Assembly: GCA_964407495.1 (NCBI GenBank) | Contig: CAYOVP010000011.1 | Location: forward strand, 1-47,806 | Length of the DNA stretch: 47,806 nucleotides | Direction: 5' to 3' | DNA from: JAJRZX01 sp964407495 | GTDB taxonomy: Bacteria; Desulfobacterota; GWC2-55-46; JADFVP01 | Part shown: positions 15,334-23,703 of the stretch, in pieces | Numbering within the stretch: position 1 is the stretch's first letter | Layout of the letters: each line of letters starts with the position of its first letter | Notes under the pieces: generated by a model | The model's database searches: none | The model's input: the letters and a program-made list of their open reading frames with translations, nothing else | What the model was told of the DNA's origin: nothing | Program-made: the position numbers and the translations under genes

Positions 15334-16839
15334 TCAGGCCTTTTTTATGGCCTCCTTAATGCGGTCCAGTTCTTCCTCCATGGCCTTCCTCAGGAGTTGG
15401 GGGACCGTATCTCGTACGACCTCTTCGATTATATCCACAGTGGCCCTGCGTATCACATCGCGGATGGCCGCCTCTTCGGAGACATCCTTGCCTGCGGCTC
15501 CGGCTCTGGCGCCCTCTTCTTTCATGGCCGAAGCATCTTGTCCAGGGGCCGCGGGGGTTTCTTCTGCGAGGTCTTCTTCCAAGGGTTGTTTTTCAGTCTC
15601 TTCCTCTTCGGCAGGGAATGAGGGTTCTTCTCCTGTAGGGGCCTTTTCTTCTGGTCCAGGGATGATTTCTTCGCCTTCGGCCTCTTCGCCGCCAGGGATG
15701 CTCTCTTCGCCTTCGGCCCCCAAGGTCTCTTCCGGCGCTGCCACTGTCTCTTCCTGGTCTTCTACTCCGGCCTCGCTCTCTTCTGCCTCTTCGGTTGCCA
15801 AACCGTCGGGAGGTTCACAGGCCTTCTCTTCCCTTGCGCTGGTGCCCCCGGCCTCTTCGGCCTCGTCCCTCAGGGGCATCTCACCAGGAGTCTCTTCCCT
15901 GGCTTGCCCTTCTTCGTCTTCTACGCCCGCCACGGGCCCTGGCCCACCAAGAGCGGGTTCTTCTTCTGGGGCGGCTTCTTCCTGCACTGCCCCCTCAGAG
16001 ACAGTCTCTTCCTCGCTGGAGAGGTCATCAAAGCCGATGACATCGTTCTCGTCTATGGTCCACTGGCCGCCGAGTTCGTCTTCTGCGCCGCCCTCGGCGC
16101 CGCTCTCCTCGCGGAGGGGGCCGGACTTGAAGGGGTTTATCTCAAAGCCCTCTATGTCAAAACCGTCTTCACCCTCGGACTCGCCATGGGGCGTCTCCAT
16201 TCTGGGAAGAGACTCGGCCCCTGGTTCTTCCGTGGCCTGCGGTCCTTCTGCCGATGCGGCCTCTTCGGGCCCTGCCTGCTCCGGCGCTATCTCCTGGAAG
16301 CCGGGCATAGCGCCTTCCACGGCAGGCCCCCCTCCTTCTTCAGGCATGGGGGGAGCCAGGGGCTCCGCGGCATCTGGCGCGGTGATTACGTCCTCCTCGG
16401 TCCATTCGCCAAGACCCTGCCCCTCGGCTGGAGGCGGGGCCTCGGCCCTTGCCTCGCGCTCCATGGGCGGAAACTTCCTGAAGAGCGACTCTACCTTCTG
16501 GATGAGTATCTTGGACTCAAAGGGTTTTACTATGGAATCGTCGGCCCCTACCTTGCTTGCAAGGTCCTCGTCAAGGGGGTTGAAGGTGCCGGCGAGTATC
16601 ATGACAGGCGTGTTCTTGAGTTCAGGGTCCTTCTTTATTGCCTCGCAGACCTCGTAGCCGTTTCTGCCCGGCAGAGCCGCGTCCACGAGAACGAGGTGGG
16701 GCCTTGTGTCCTTTGCCTTTTTTATGGCCTCGTCTCCGTTGTCAGCAGTTGTAATCTCGTACCCTCCCGAGGCAAAGGTGAGCCTTATGACCTTCTGCAT
16801 GGTGATGCTGTCGTCAGCGAGAAGAATGGTCTTAATCAT
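15334..16839 (-). CDS. Response regulator with long acidic linker and conserved C-terminal helix
   Basis: A 501-residue protein. Residues 1-120 are a complete receiver domain (D9, D10, phospho-acceptor D53, K105). Residues about 130-425 are low-complexity, rich in E, A, P and G. The last 50 residues form an amphipathic helix (EEAAIRDVIRRATVDIIEEV then VPQLLRKAM). I recall receiver proteins with a similar C-terminal helix in Geobacter-type bacteria, where some act in motility or polarity. No histidine kinase is adjacent. The ATG has AAGGGGA six bases upstream. The acidic linker gives a long antisense open frame on the plus strand, which is an artefact. Confidence 0.8.
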   Translation of the reverse strand: MIKTILLADDSITMQKVIRLTFASGGYEITTADNGDEAIKKAKDTRPHLVLVDAALPGRNGYEVCEAIKKDPELKNTPVMILAGTFNPLDEDLASKVGADDSIVKPFESKILIQKVESLFRKFPPMEREARAEAPPPAEGQGLGEWTEEDVITAPDAAEPLAPPMPEEGGGPAVEGAMPGFQEIAPEQAGPEEAASAEGPQATEEPGAESLPRMETPHGESEGEDGFDIEGFEINPFKSGPLREESGAEGGAEDELGGQWTIDENDVIGFDDLSSEEETVSEGAVQEEAAPEEEPALGGPGPVAGVEDEEGQAREETPGEMPLRDEAEEAGGTSAREEKACEPPDGLATEEAEESEAGVEDQEETVAAPEETLGAEGEESIPGGEEAEGEEIIPGPEEKAPTGEEPSFPAEEEETEKQPLEEDLAEETPAAPGQDASAMKEEGARAGAAGKDVSEEAAIRDVIRRATVDIIEEVVRDTVPQLLRKAMEEELDRIKEAIKKA

Positions 16840-16914
16840 ACAAGTCCCCTTATTTTTACATGAATTTTCCCATAATTACCACGCTGTGAAGCCACAAGTC
16901 AAGCCATTTCTATG

Positions 16915-16932
16915 GCACCCGCCTATGGGTGC
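16915..16932. other. Small inverted repeat upstream of the response regulator
   Basis: GCACCC and GGGTGC form a 6-bp stem around GCCTAT. It lies between the response regulator start and the end of the secreted-protein gene. No U-rich run follows on the minus strand, so it is not a convincing intrinsic terminator. Confidence 0.3.
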
Positions 16933-16954
16933 GCCCTCATCGCCCCAGAGGCGC

Positions 16955-18199
16955 TCAGGGGGTACGCGGGCCGCCAAAGAGCGCCTTGTATAACCGAGCG
17001 CCGTTATGCTCGAGTACCTTCTCGAAGTCCACGTCCGTAAAACTCCTGAAGGCCTCCCTCATGAGGGAGGCCTCCTCGCTATCGTCGTCGCTAAGATACC
17101 AGAACTGCATGATATCAGAGTATTTTTTCAGTTCCGGCCAGGTGTTGAGATCCATTCCAGGGGGCCCTGTACTGTAAAAGCGCCCGAAGAAGAGAATTTT
17201 TTCCCTATTCCCCAGTGGTATCCAACTTACGTAGAGGGGGTCTCTTCTGGGGAGAAACTTGAGCGTGTACCTTACCTCCTCTGCGCCTGCTCCAGGCCCA
17301 AAGACAATATCCATGCCCGACAGAAGTGGTCTGCCACTTCCGTCGATAACATAGGCAATGTTCACAGGATTACCGACAGTGCGCCTTTTAACGGGCTTGT
17401 CTCCATCCGGGCATGGGTACGGCTCGTTTGAGCGAAGGGCAAAGCAGACAGGGACACGCCCGTCTTCGGGCATCTCGGGGATATCCACCCCAAAGACATA
17501 ACTCCTGAAGTAGTTGTGCTGGGCAAGGAGGAGTACAAGGGGACGACCGGCCTTGTCTACGACCACGTGCACGGCGCCGTGTATGTCGAGTTCATGCACC
17601 CGCGAGGGGTCGAGGACAAGGCCCGCGAGGGTCTCTTTTATCCCCCCTATCTCTGCTGGTAGGCCGCTGTATATGAAGGCAAAGTTGTACTTGAGGATAG
17701 TGACGGGCTCTTCCCTTATGCCGGTCCTCGTACGATAGCGTGCCCTTTCCCTGTAGACCCGGCCATAGCCAGTGCCCACATATCCCCTGCAACTCTCATT
17801 CTTGCAGGGCGAGTCCGGCCCTGTGTAATCCAGGCACCACCCGGCCCGGCGTTCTATCTTCTTGAGATATGCCCTTGAGGGAGATTCCTCGACGATTTCT
17901 CCGCTACTGTCGCGGACAACGGTATTGGGCAGGTAAAAGCCATAAAAGTCGACGGGAACCCTGCCCCCAGGGGCTATGAAGACTCTTGGTCGGAATTTTT
18001 CAAGAAGCCGCCTATCGGCCGCCATGACCGGGGTGCCGAAGTCACTGGGGTCCTCGTCTTCGTACGTAAGGGCCGTGAGCCAGGCACGAAACCCCTCTGG
18101 CCAGTCCTCGGCCCCTGCCCCCCTGGCATGGCATGGAAGGAGAGAGAACAAGATGCATGTGATGGCAAGGGCGAGAACTGGCCTCGAGAATAATGACAT
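16955..18199 (-). CDS. Secreted protein of unknown function
   Basis: A 414-residue protein with a clear signal peptide: MSLFSRPVLALAITCILFSL then a small-residue region, cleavage likely after ARGAGA. The mature part is mixed alpha/beta with a cysteine cluster near residues 125-145 (WCLDYTGPDSPCKNESCRGY), and later a C-x-C-like pair in VPVCFALRSNEPYPCP, suggesting disulfides in the periplasm. There is no lipobox and no membrane helix after the signal. I do not recognise the family. It stands alone between the response regulator and the radical SAM fusion, with AGGCGG just before the ATG. Confidence 0.65.
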   Translation of the reverse strand: MSLFSRPVLALAITCILFSLLPCHARGAGAEDWPEGFRAWLTALTYEDEDPSDFGTPVMAADRRLLEKFRPRVFIAPGGRVPVDFYGFYLPNTVVRDSSGEIVEESPSRAYLKKIERRAGWCLDYTGPDSPCKNESCRGYVGTGYGRVYRERARYRTRTGIREEPVTILKYNFAFIYSGLPAEIGGIKETLAGLVLDPSRVHELDIHGAVHVVVDKAGRPLVLLLAQHNYFRSYVFGVDIPEMPEDGRVPVCFALRSNEPYPCPDGDKPVKRRTVGNPVNIAYVIDGSGRPLLSGMDIVFGPGAGAEEVRYTLKFLPRRDPLYVSWIPLGNREKILFFGRFYSTGPPGMDLNTWPELKKYSDIMQFWYLSDDDSEEASLMREAFRSFTDVDFEKVLEHNGARLYKALFGGPRTP

Positions 18200-18279
18200 G
18201 AACCGCCTGGCTGGGGGTTGTGGTAATGGTGGACCGCACCGTGACCTGCGGTCATGCGGTCAGGTTCGGGCAGGGCGCA

Positions 18280-20139
18280 TCAGCAACAGCCGCCCTTGCC
18301 GTTGGTCTTAGTATTATCCCTGGTGGCGCAGGTCTGCGGTTGGCCAGGGGTGTCGCCTGGCTCGGTAATGATGAAGAGGCCCCTGTATGGCGGGAGCGAG
18401 AGCCTTTGGGCCGTGTCCGTGCAGACCTCCATGGAGACGCCACGCGGAAACTCGTGCCCCTCGTCGTCTGTGACACTGTCAAAGGGGCCGATGTAGGTGG
18501 CCTCGTGGCCGAGATACAGGCACTTCTCGGCCTTGTTCTGCTTGTGGCCCTCAAAGGTGACAGAATAGAATGAGAGCCCCCCGGCCTCCCTGTAAAAGGT
18601 CTCTGAGAGCAGGGTGATGCCGTAAAACCCCGCCTCCTTTGCCAGCCTTATGAATTCTTCTGTGGTGAGCGCCCCTGAGATACACTCGCCCCAGAGGGTA
18701 CTGTCTGCGCGCATGGAGGGCGGCACTGGTATCTCGGAGACTATGTCTGATATGACAAAGCGGCCGTTGTCCTTCAGAACCCTGTATATCTCACGGAAGA
18801 CAGGGCCTTTCTCGGCGGTGAGGTTTATGACGCAGTTGGAGGTGACAAGGTCTATGCTCTCGTCCTCTGCGGGTATCTCTTCGAGAAAACCCTTTCTGAA
18901 CTCCACGTTGTCATAACCAAGGTTCTCGGCCACCTTTACCTTGTTCTTTTGCGCCCTTGCGAGCATCTCGTCCGTCATGTCAATGCCTATGACCCGGCCC
19001 TCTGGCCCGGTTATCTTAGACGCTATGAAGCAGTCTATGCCGGCGCCTGCGCCAAGGTCCAGCATGGTCTCGCCCTCTCTCAGCCCGGAAAGACTCACAG
19101 GACTCGCGCATCCGTATGCAACGTCCAGGACCTCGCGCGGTATGTGCGAGGTATCAGCGGCAGAGTATCCCGTGGGACAGCAGAGGTCAGGCCTCGGCGT
19201 GGTGGCCGCAGCCCCGTAGAATGAACGGACTTCATCGCGCCGCGACTCCACGCCGCAGCAACTGCCCGTCGTGTTCGAGCAACTGAGCCCCTCCATGAGA
19301 CATGTATAACATGCCGGGGATGTAAGCCCCGCAGGGCGGAGCGAGTCAGAGAGAGTTGCGCCCATGCGCGCCTCTGGATCGTCTATGAGTATGGGACAGG
19401 CAAAGACACCCTCCGAGGTCACCATACGCGCGCTCGCGCACTGGAGCCCCCGGAGGTCTACTGCTGATAAGACCTTCTCATCGAGGCGCTCCTCCTCTCC
19501 ATAGGGCCTGAAGTTCTCCCCGCCCCGGCCAATGCGCAGTAGCGGAAGCACCTTTACGCGCGCCTCCACCGAGCCGAGACCGCGAAGCCACTGCTCAAAG
19601 GCCTCCTTGCAGGGGCCGGCCCCGTCCTCGATGGCCGTGGCAGTTATGATTGGCTCGAAACCCTCGGATAGAAGATTGCGAACGCCTTCTTCGGCGCGCC
19701 TGAAGGCGCCGCTTCCCCGCACCCTGTCGTTCTCTTCCTCTTGAGGGCTCTCCATGCTCACCCGGAAGGTGAGCGTATGGCCCGAGGCCTCGGCTATCTC
19801 GCGGAACCCTTGAGCCACTCCTCTGGTGATGAGCGTGGCGTTGGTGAGTATGGTGACATTGGCATCACGGAGCGCATCAGCGGTTATGCACATTATCTCG
19901 GGGTTAAGAAGGGGCTCGCCGCCCGTGAGGTAGATGTCACGAACTCCCGTGGAGCGTGCCTCCTCAAGGTGGCGGGCAACGTCCTCCCGCGTGAGCATGG
20001 CATGACGCTTCACGCCAGGGCCGCAACTTATGAAACAGTGCGCACATTCGAGGTTGCAGAGTGTGCCCGAGACCTGAAACCATAGGGTCGAGAGCCCGGT
20101 AACCGGAACCTCGGCCCTCGTTGCCTGCTGTGTCTTCAT
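18280..20139 (-). CDS. Radical SAM / ArsM-like arsenite methyltransferase fusion
   Basis: A 619-residue two-enzyme protein. Residues 15-225 are a radical SAM domain: CX3CX2C at C28, C32, C35 and GGEP at 73-76. C234, C248, C277, C280, C287, C294 and C295 resemble a SPASM/auxiliary-cluster region. From about residue 300 it becomes an ArsM-type methyltransferase: DLGAGAGIDC (SAM site, residues 361-370), GIDMTDEML and SNCVINL. Cysteines match the four conserved in CmArsM: C321, C344 (YGC), C436 and C486 (WGECISGAL). A C-terminal domain of about 80 residues ends in Cys-Cys. ArsM methylates As(III) using SAM. The first domain's reaction is unknown; modification or transfer chemistry on arsenic or a peptide is possible. 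The ATG at 20139 has AGGAGA upstream. No other ars gene is visible. Confidence 0.85.
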   Translation of the reverse strand: MKTQQATRAEVPVTGLSTLWFQVSGTLCNLECAHCFISCGPGVKRHAMLTREDVARHLEEARSTGVRDIYLTGGEPLLNPEIMCITADALRDANVTILTNATLITRGVAQGFREIAEASGHTLTFRVSMESPQEEENDRVRGSGAFRRAEEGVRNLLSEGFEPIITATAIEDGAGPCKEAFEQWLRGLGSVEARVKVLPLLRIGRGGENFRPYGEEERLDEKVLSAVDLRGLQCASARMVTSEGVFACPILIDDPEARMGATLSDSLRPAGLTSPACYTCLMEGLSCSNTTGSCCGVESRRDEVRSFYGAAATTPRPDLCCPTGYSAADTSHIPREVLDVAYGCASPVSLSGLREGETMLDLGAGAGIDCFIASKITGPEGRVIGIDMTDEMLARAQKNKVKVAENLGYDNVEFRKGFLEEIPAEDESIDLVTSNCVINLTAEKGPVFREIYRVLKDNGRFVISDIVSEIPVPPSMRADSTLWGECISGALTTEEFIRLAKEAGFYGITLLSETFYREAGGLSFYSVTFEGHKQNKAEKCLYLGHEATYIGPFDSVTDDEGHEFPRGVSMEVCTDTAQRLSLPPYRGLFIITEPGDTPGQPQTCATRDNTKTNGKGGCC

Positions 20140-20177
20140 GAGATTCTCCTGGAATGAAAAAGGCAAAAACAATTTTT

Positions 20178-20223
20178 TCCACTTTCTTTTGGAAAAAAGA
20201 AAGTGGAGCAAAGAAAACCGGTA
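20178..20223 (+). repeat. Dispersed hairpin repeat, copy 3
   Basis: Stem 20178-20190 with 20195-20207 (13 bp, loop GGAA), then GCAAAGAAAACCGGTA (20208-20223). It lies within the leader of the radical SAM fusion gene, in the 310 bases without a gene between 20140 and 20449. A decayed second copy follows at 20285. Confidence 0.75.
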
Positions 20224-20284
20224 TGGGACAGATCAATGCCCCGCGTTTGTAGCCCTTCTGCCCCTCCAAGCCACTCCGCCCTCT

Positions 20285-20315
20285 CTGGAAAAGAAATTGG
20301 AGCAAAGAAGAAGAT
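20285..20315 (+). repeat. Decayed copy of the hairpin repeat
   Basis: CTGGAAAAGAAATTGGAGC then AAAGAAGAAGATTG aligns with the loop, right arm and tail of copy 3 with a few changes; the left arm is lost. It has the same orientation as copy 3. Confidence 0.4.
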
Positions 20316-20404
20316 TGTAAGGGCCTGCTCTTTCTTAATTTAACATTGCCCACATACCCCTGGAAGTAATCTCCCTTACAGATTTCTCAAGCCCCACTCG
20401 TCAG

Positions 20405-20434
20405 ATTATATAGTCCTTTTGAGCGCCTTGTAAA
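20405..20434 (-). promoter_or_regulatory. Candidate sigma-70 promoter for the radical SAM fusion
   Basis: Read on the minus strand: TTTACA (20429-20434), an 18-base spacer, and TATAAT (20405-20410), a perfect -10. Transcription would begin near 20398, giving a leader of about 260 bases before the ATG at 20139 that contains both repeat copies. It lies 15 bases past the 3' end of the glycosyltransferase gene, implying the fusion has its own promoter. A small GCCTT/AAGGC hairpin overlaps the -35. Confidence 0.5.
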
Positions 20435-20449
20435 GGCCCCCTTGTAATC

Positions 20450-22171
20450 TCACTCCTGGCGTAACGCCGCTGGCCTGTCCATGGCCTTGGGGCTATTGAG
20501 GCGGATTATCCGGTATACATCGTTCTCCGTGTGGCCGAGGACAAAGGGAAGGGCCCCGAAGACACTGGAGTAGAACCCCGCGGCCATGGGACGGAAGGAC
20601 ATTACTGCCATGGTGCGAGGCAGGGGGTTCTCGATGATATCGAGGACAGTTACGTTGAAGTAGTACTCAGGGAGCCTTGGTACGATGTAGTTGTTCTCAG
20701 ACCTCACTACTATGTCGCCGGGCAGGATTTGCGGAGTCTGCAGATTCAGTGGCCTTGCCCCAAAGGCCTCCATGTAGTACTGAAAACCCCAGTGTCCCTG
20801 GAACCAGACCCTCTCGCCGAGGTCGATGTACCTGGTCTTGACGAGTTGGGCTACTGACCTCGCCGAGTTCGCGAAGGCGTAATCCGCATAAGAGACCATG
20901 AGCGAGAGGACGAGGGCTGGAGCAAGAGGAACGAAAAGGGGCCATCTCCTTGCCCCAGGTCTTCGCCCGTAACGGCGTTCCAGTGCCCTTGCGATGAGGA
21001 TGCCGCCAGCAGGTATCATGGGCAGGTTGGACCTGCCGTTATTCGTCCAGTTCACGAATGCCGCGAAGACAAAGGTGCCGAGCACCCAGAGGAGGAGAAG
21101 TAGAGACCCGGCCTCGCGTGTTGCGATGAAGTCCCGTACAGCCAGGGCAAGGAGACTGAGGCCGGCCACCACGAAGAGCGATACCTGTGCTACGTACCCC
21201 CAGTCCAGTTGGTTCTGTCTCGTGTAGTAAAGGAGCCTCTCGAGAGACCTCGCGTTGGCGATAAAGGGGATGAGGACAATGAAGAGAATGGCCCAGAAGA
21301 CAAGGGCCTTTTTTTTCCAGACAAACCCCCAGTAGAATAGTAACGTTGCCAGGCACCCGCCGGCAAAGGATAGGCCTATGAAGAGTTTTTCGAGTTTGTT
21401 CCCAACGAGCGCAGGCCCCACGTTGCTTGCATAGGCCGCGGCATCAAGGAGAAGCCCCCGGCCATAGACCTCTTTTGTCAGTTCCTGGTAGACGACAAGG
21501 AGCACCACTGCAAGGACGAGCCCAGGCGCCCAGACCCTGGGTCTCTCTCTCTTGTAGAGCGAGTACACGCCGAGAAGGGGCACAAGAGACATGGCGTAGT
21601 ACTTGGTGAACGTGGCAAGGGCGATGAGTAGACCTGCAACGAGCACGAGGCCTGGTCTATTCTCACCGCCACCACGTATCCAGAAATATACGGCCCAGGA
21701 CCAGATGCAGAGCATCAGTACATCACTCATTACATTGGTGCCGGAGACGAGGAAGACTGGTGTGACGAGGGCCGCGAGTGTGGCTATGAGGGGCAGGCGC
21801 GTCAGGCGCTCTGCTATGAGGTATATGGCTGTGCCGAGGCCGATGGCCGGCAGGAGAAAGGCGAGGTGAAGGGCCCTCTCGGACCAGCCGGCAATGGAGG
21901 CGGCTATGGCTATGAAGTAACTCGTGAGTGGCGGGTTTTTCATGACCTGGTACATGGCCATGTCCGCGCCGTACCAGTTGACGTCGAACCAGTAGAAGGG
22001 AAAGGGTTTTTCCAGTATGTGCCGGCCTGCCCAGACAAAGAGAGTATCGTCTATGTGAAAGGCCTTGCCTGAAAAGGGAAGGAGCAGTGCCGCGGTGACG
22101 AGGGCGACAATGACGAGGTCTCTTCGTCTCGTCGGAGATGGCACTTCACGGGTAGCGGCCGTTCTATTCAT
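20450..22171 (-). CDS. GT39-type membrane glycosyltransferase
   Basis: A 573-residue integral membrane protein with about a dozen predicted helices. After the first helix comes FHIDDTLFVWAGRHI, the acidic DD-type motif in the first periplasmic loop of the ArnT/PMT (GT-C, family 39) enzymes that transfer sugars from polyprenyl-phosphate donors. The C-terminal part is a periplasmic domain of about 130 residues. The acceptor (lipid A, protein or polysaccharide) cannot be told. It stands alone on its strand with no cell-wall sugar cluster around it. The start has a weak AGG just upstream. Confidence 0.8.
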   Translation of the reverse strand: MNRTAATREVPSPTRRRDLVIVALVTAALLLPFSGKAFHIDDTLFVWAGRHILEKPFPFYWFDVNWYGADMAMYQVMKNPPLTSYFIAIAASIAGWSERALHLAFLLPAIGLGTAIYLIAERLTRLPLIATLAALVTPVFLVSGTNVMSDVLMLCIWSWAVYFWIRGGGENRPGLVLVAGLLIALATFTKYYAMSLVPLLGVYSLYKRERPRVWAPGLVLAVVLLVVYQELTKEVYGRGLLLDAAAYASNVGPALVGNKLEKLFIGLSFAGGCLATLLFYWGFVWKKKALVFWAILFIVLIPFIANARSLERLLYYTRQNQLDWGYVAQVSLFVVAGLSLLALAVRDFIATREAGSLLLLLWVLGTFVFAAFVNWTNNGRSNLPMIPAGGILIARALERRYGRRPGARRWPLFVPLAPALVLSLMVSYADYAFANSARSVAQLVKTRYIDLGERVWFQGHWGFQYYMEAFGARPLNLQTPQILPGDIVVRSENNYIVPRLPEYYFNVTVLDIIENPLPRTMAVMSFRPMAAGFYSSVFGALPFVLGHTENDVYRIIRLNSPKAMDRPAALRQE

Positions 22172-22234
22172 AGGGCCTGTTTATACCATGTCGCCATTCG
22201 TGGTGTCAACGAGACGCATCCTGCCCATAGACCG

Positions 22235-22897
22235 TCAGAACCGTATGACCAGGCCTCCGTAGATGAGAGACGTCCTGTAGTTTATGTCCATGCCTATGGA
22301 GTCGGGAAAGGAAAAATCCGCCCCCATGTACTTGTACTCCATGAAGACAGAGAACTTCTTGGTTACCGGGAGGTCCACGCCCGTAAAGAGGTTCCAGGCA
22401 AAGGCCGTGTCAGTCTCGCTCTGGGCAGTGCCTACTGTTGCAAGACTCTGGTCACCTATGTTCCAGACGGCGAAACCCAAGCCGCCGCCGGCATAGGGCC
22501 TCAAGGGACCTCCTGGTATGCGTAGAATGCTGTTGAAAAATATGGAGAAGAGCGTAGTGTCTGCCGAGACGCTCCGGGTGAGGGGTGGCAGGACAATGAC
22601 ATCGAGAAAGCGGTTGGTCGTGACACTGCTCCAGTCAGGGAAGTGTATGTTGCCCTCCACCTCGAGGCCGAAGTAGGGATAGCCCTCCTGCTCGAACCAA
22701 TGCCCGGCCTTTACGCCGAAGGTGGGGGAGTTGCCCAAGTTTATGGAACCATCCGCGGCAAGCCCCAGGTTGTCCTTCCAGTCCCCATTGTTCGGCACTG
22801 CGCCTCCGGAGTATAGAGAGAGATAGGACTCGGCACGGGCTACACCCGTAATGGCAAGGAAGAGGGCAAGTACAAGTAGAAGGGTCGTTTTTTTCAT
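22235..22897 (-). CDS. Small outer-membrane beta-barrel protein
   Basis: A 220-residue protein with a signal peptide (MKKTTLLLVLALFLAITGVA, cleavage after ARA) and a mature part made of alternating hydrophobic strands separated by short Gly/Asn/Asp turns. It has YAGGGLGFAVWN and MEYKYMGADFSF as typical barrel strands, and ends in Phe (GGLVIRF), the usual C-terminal signal for the BAM complex. This matches the eight-stranded OmpA/OmpW-like barrel group. The ligand is unknown. The ATG at 22897 is chosen because it begins the signal peptide and has AGGAG upstream; the frame opens at 22939. Confidence 0.75.
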   Translation of the reverse strand: MKKTTLLLVLALFLAITGVARAESYLSLYSGGAVPNNGDWKDNLGLAADGSINLGNSPTFGVKAGHWFEQEGYPYFGLEVEGNIHFPDWSSVTTNRFLDVIVLPPLTRSVSADTTLFSIFFNSILRIPGGPLRPYAGGGLGFAVWNIGDQSLATVGTAQSETDTAFAWNLFTGVDLPVTKKFSVFMEYKYMGADFSFPDSIGMDINYRTSLIYGGLVIRF

Positions 22898-22985
22898 AAT
22901 CTCCGCTCCTCGGCGTTTTTCCCTCTGCACTTCACGCATCTGGCAGGCAGGGGAGACGTGATGGAAAGGCCTCGATGGGGTTTAG

Positions 22986-23002
22986 GACCCATACTATGGG
23001 TC
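22986..23002. other. Inverted repeat between NifU-like and outer-membrane genes
   Basis: GACCCA and TGGGTC pair around TACTA. It lies in the 153 bases between the two minus-strand genes, along with a G/C-rich palindromic stretch near 23010-23045. No U-run follows on the minus strand, so termination is not supported. Confidence 0.3.
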
Positions 23003-23050
23003 TTCATGGCCTGGCAGGGGCACTGCCTGCCTCTCTGGCCCCTTGCCGGG

Positions 23051-23536
23051 CTACTTTACGTTCTCTACCGTGCGTATCTCAGGGGCGAATTCCTTAATGG
23101 CCTTTTCAACTCCTCCCTTGAGGGTCTGTGCCGAGGAAGGACAATTGGTGCAGGCCCCTGTAAGCCGTACCCTTACGATACGGTTTTCCCTGTCTATCTC
23201 AACGAGTTCAACGTTCCCGCCGTCCTTCTCAAGGAATGGCCTCACCTCTGAGAGGGCCTTTTCCACGCGCTCGGCAACGTCCTCGCCAACGTCTGGCTCG
23301 GGATCACGGAGGCGTTTTATATCCACCACCCATTTCTCTGGCCCCTCCTCCACGCACTCCCACTGAAAGATCCCTCCGTAGAGGGAGCCGAACTGGTCGT
23401 TGAGGAGAGAAGGCGGGTAGTCGTTTATGAGACGCATTACAGAGCCTGTTGCAAGGGCATCCCAGGTGTCAAAGGCATGGGGGTGCCTCTTGAAGACAGG
23501 CAGGTCCCTAAGGTCTATCTCTATGGCAGGTTCCAT
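23051..23536 (-). CDS. DUF2249-NifU C-terminal domain fusion
   Basis: A 161-residue protein. Residues 1-75 resemble DUF2249 (IDLRDLPVFKRHPHAFDTWDAL; H18 and H20 are candidate ligands). Residues 85-155 are the C-terminal NifU domain with FLEKDGGNVELV and the CxxC pair C129-C132 in TGACTNCPSS, which in other proteins carries a transient iron-sulfur cluster. It is therefore probably an iron-sulfur carrier or repair factor. No nifS or isc genes are adjacent. The ATG has GGAGGG seven bases upstream. Confidence 0.82.
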   Translation of the reverse strand: MEPAIEIDLRDLPVFKRHPHAFDTWDALATGSVMRLINDYPPSLLNDQFGSLYGGIFQWECVEEGPEKWVVDIKRLRDPEPDVGEDVAERVEKALSEVRPFLEKDGGNVELVEIDRENRIVRVRLTGACTNCPSSAQTLKGGVEKAIKEFAPEIRTVENVK

Positions 23537-23703
23537 TGTCTATCCCTCCATACAATACTTGCAGAGAGAGGCGGACTGCGGTGTTCCGCCAACCCGCCCT
23601 ATATGCTATACTCTCTTGTACTTGCCGTAAATGAGTGCTTGATTCTAATTATACTCAAAAGTATTGCCAAGCGCTAACCTTTTTCGCTCCAAGGGGCCTG
23701 CCC

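Noticed and set aside
15326..16657. A 443-residue serine-rich plus-strand frame
   Set aside because: It is the mirror of the acidic Glu/Ala-rich linker of the response regulator and has no start signal.
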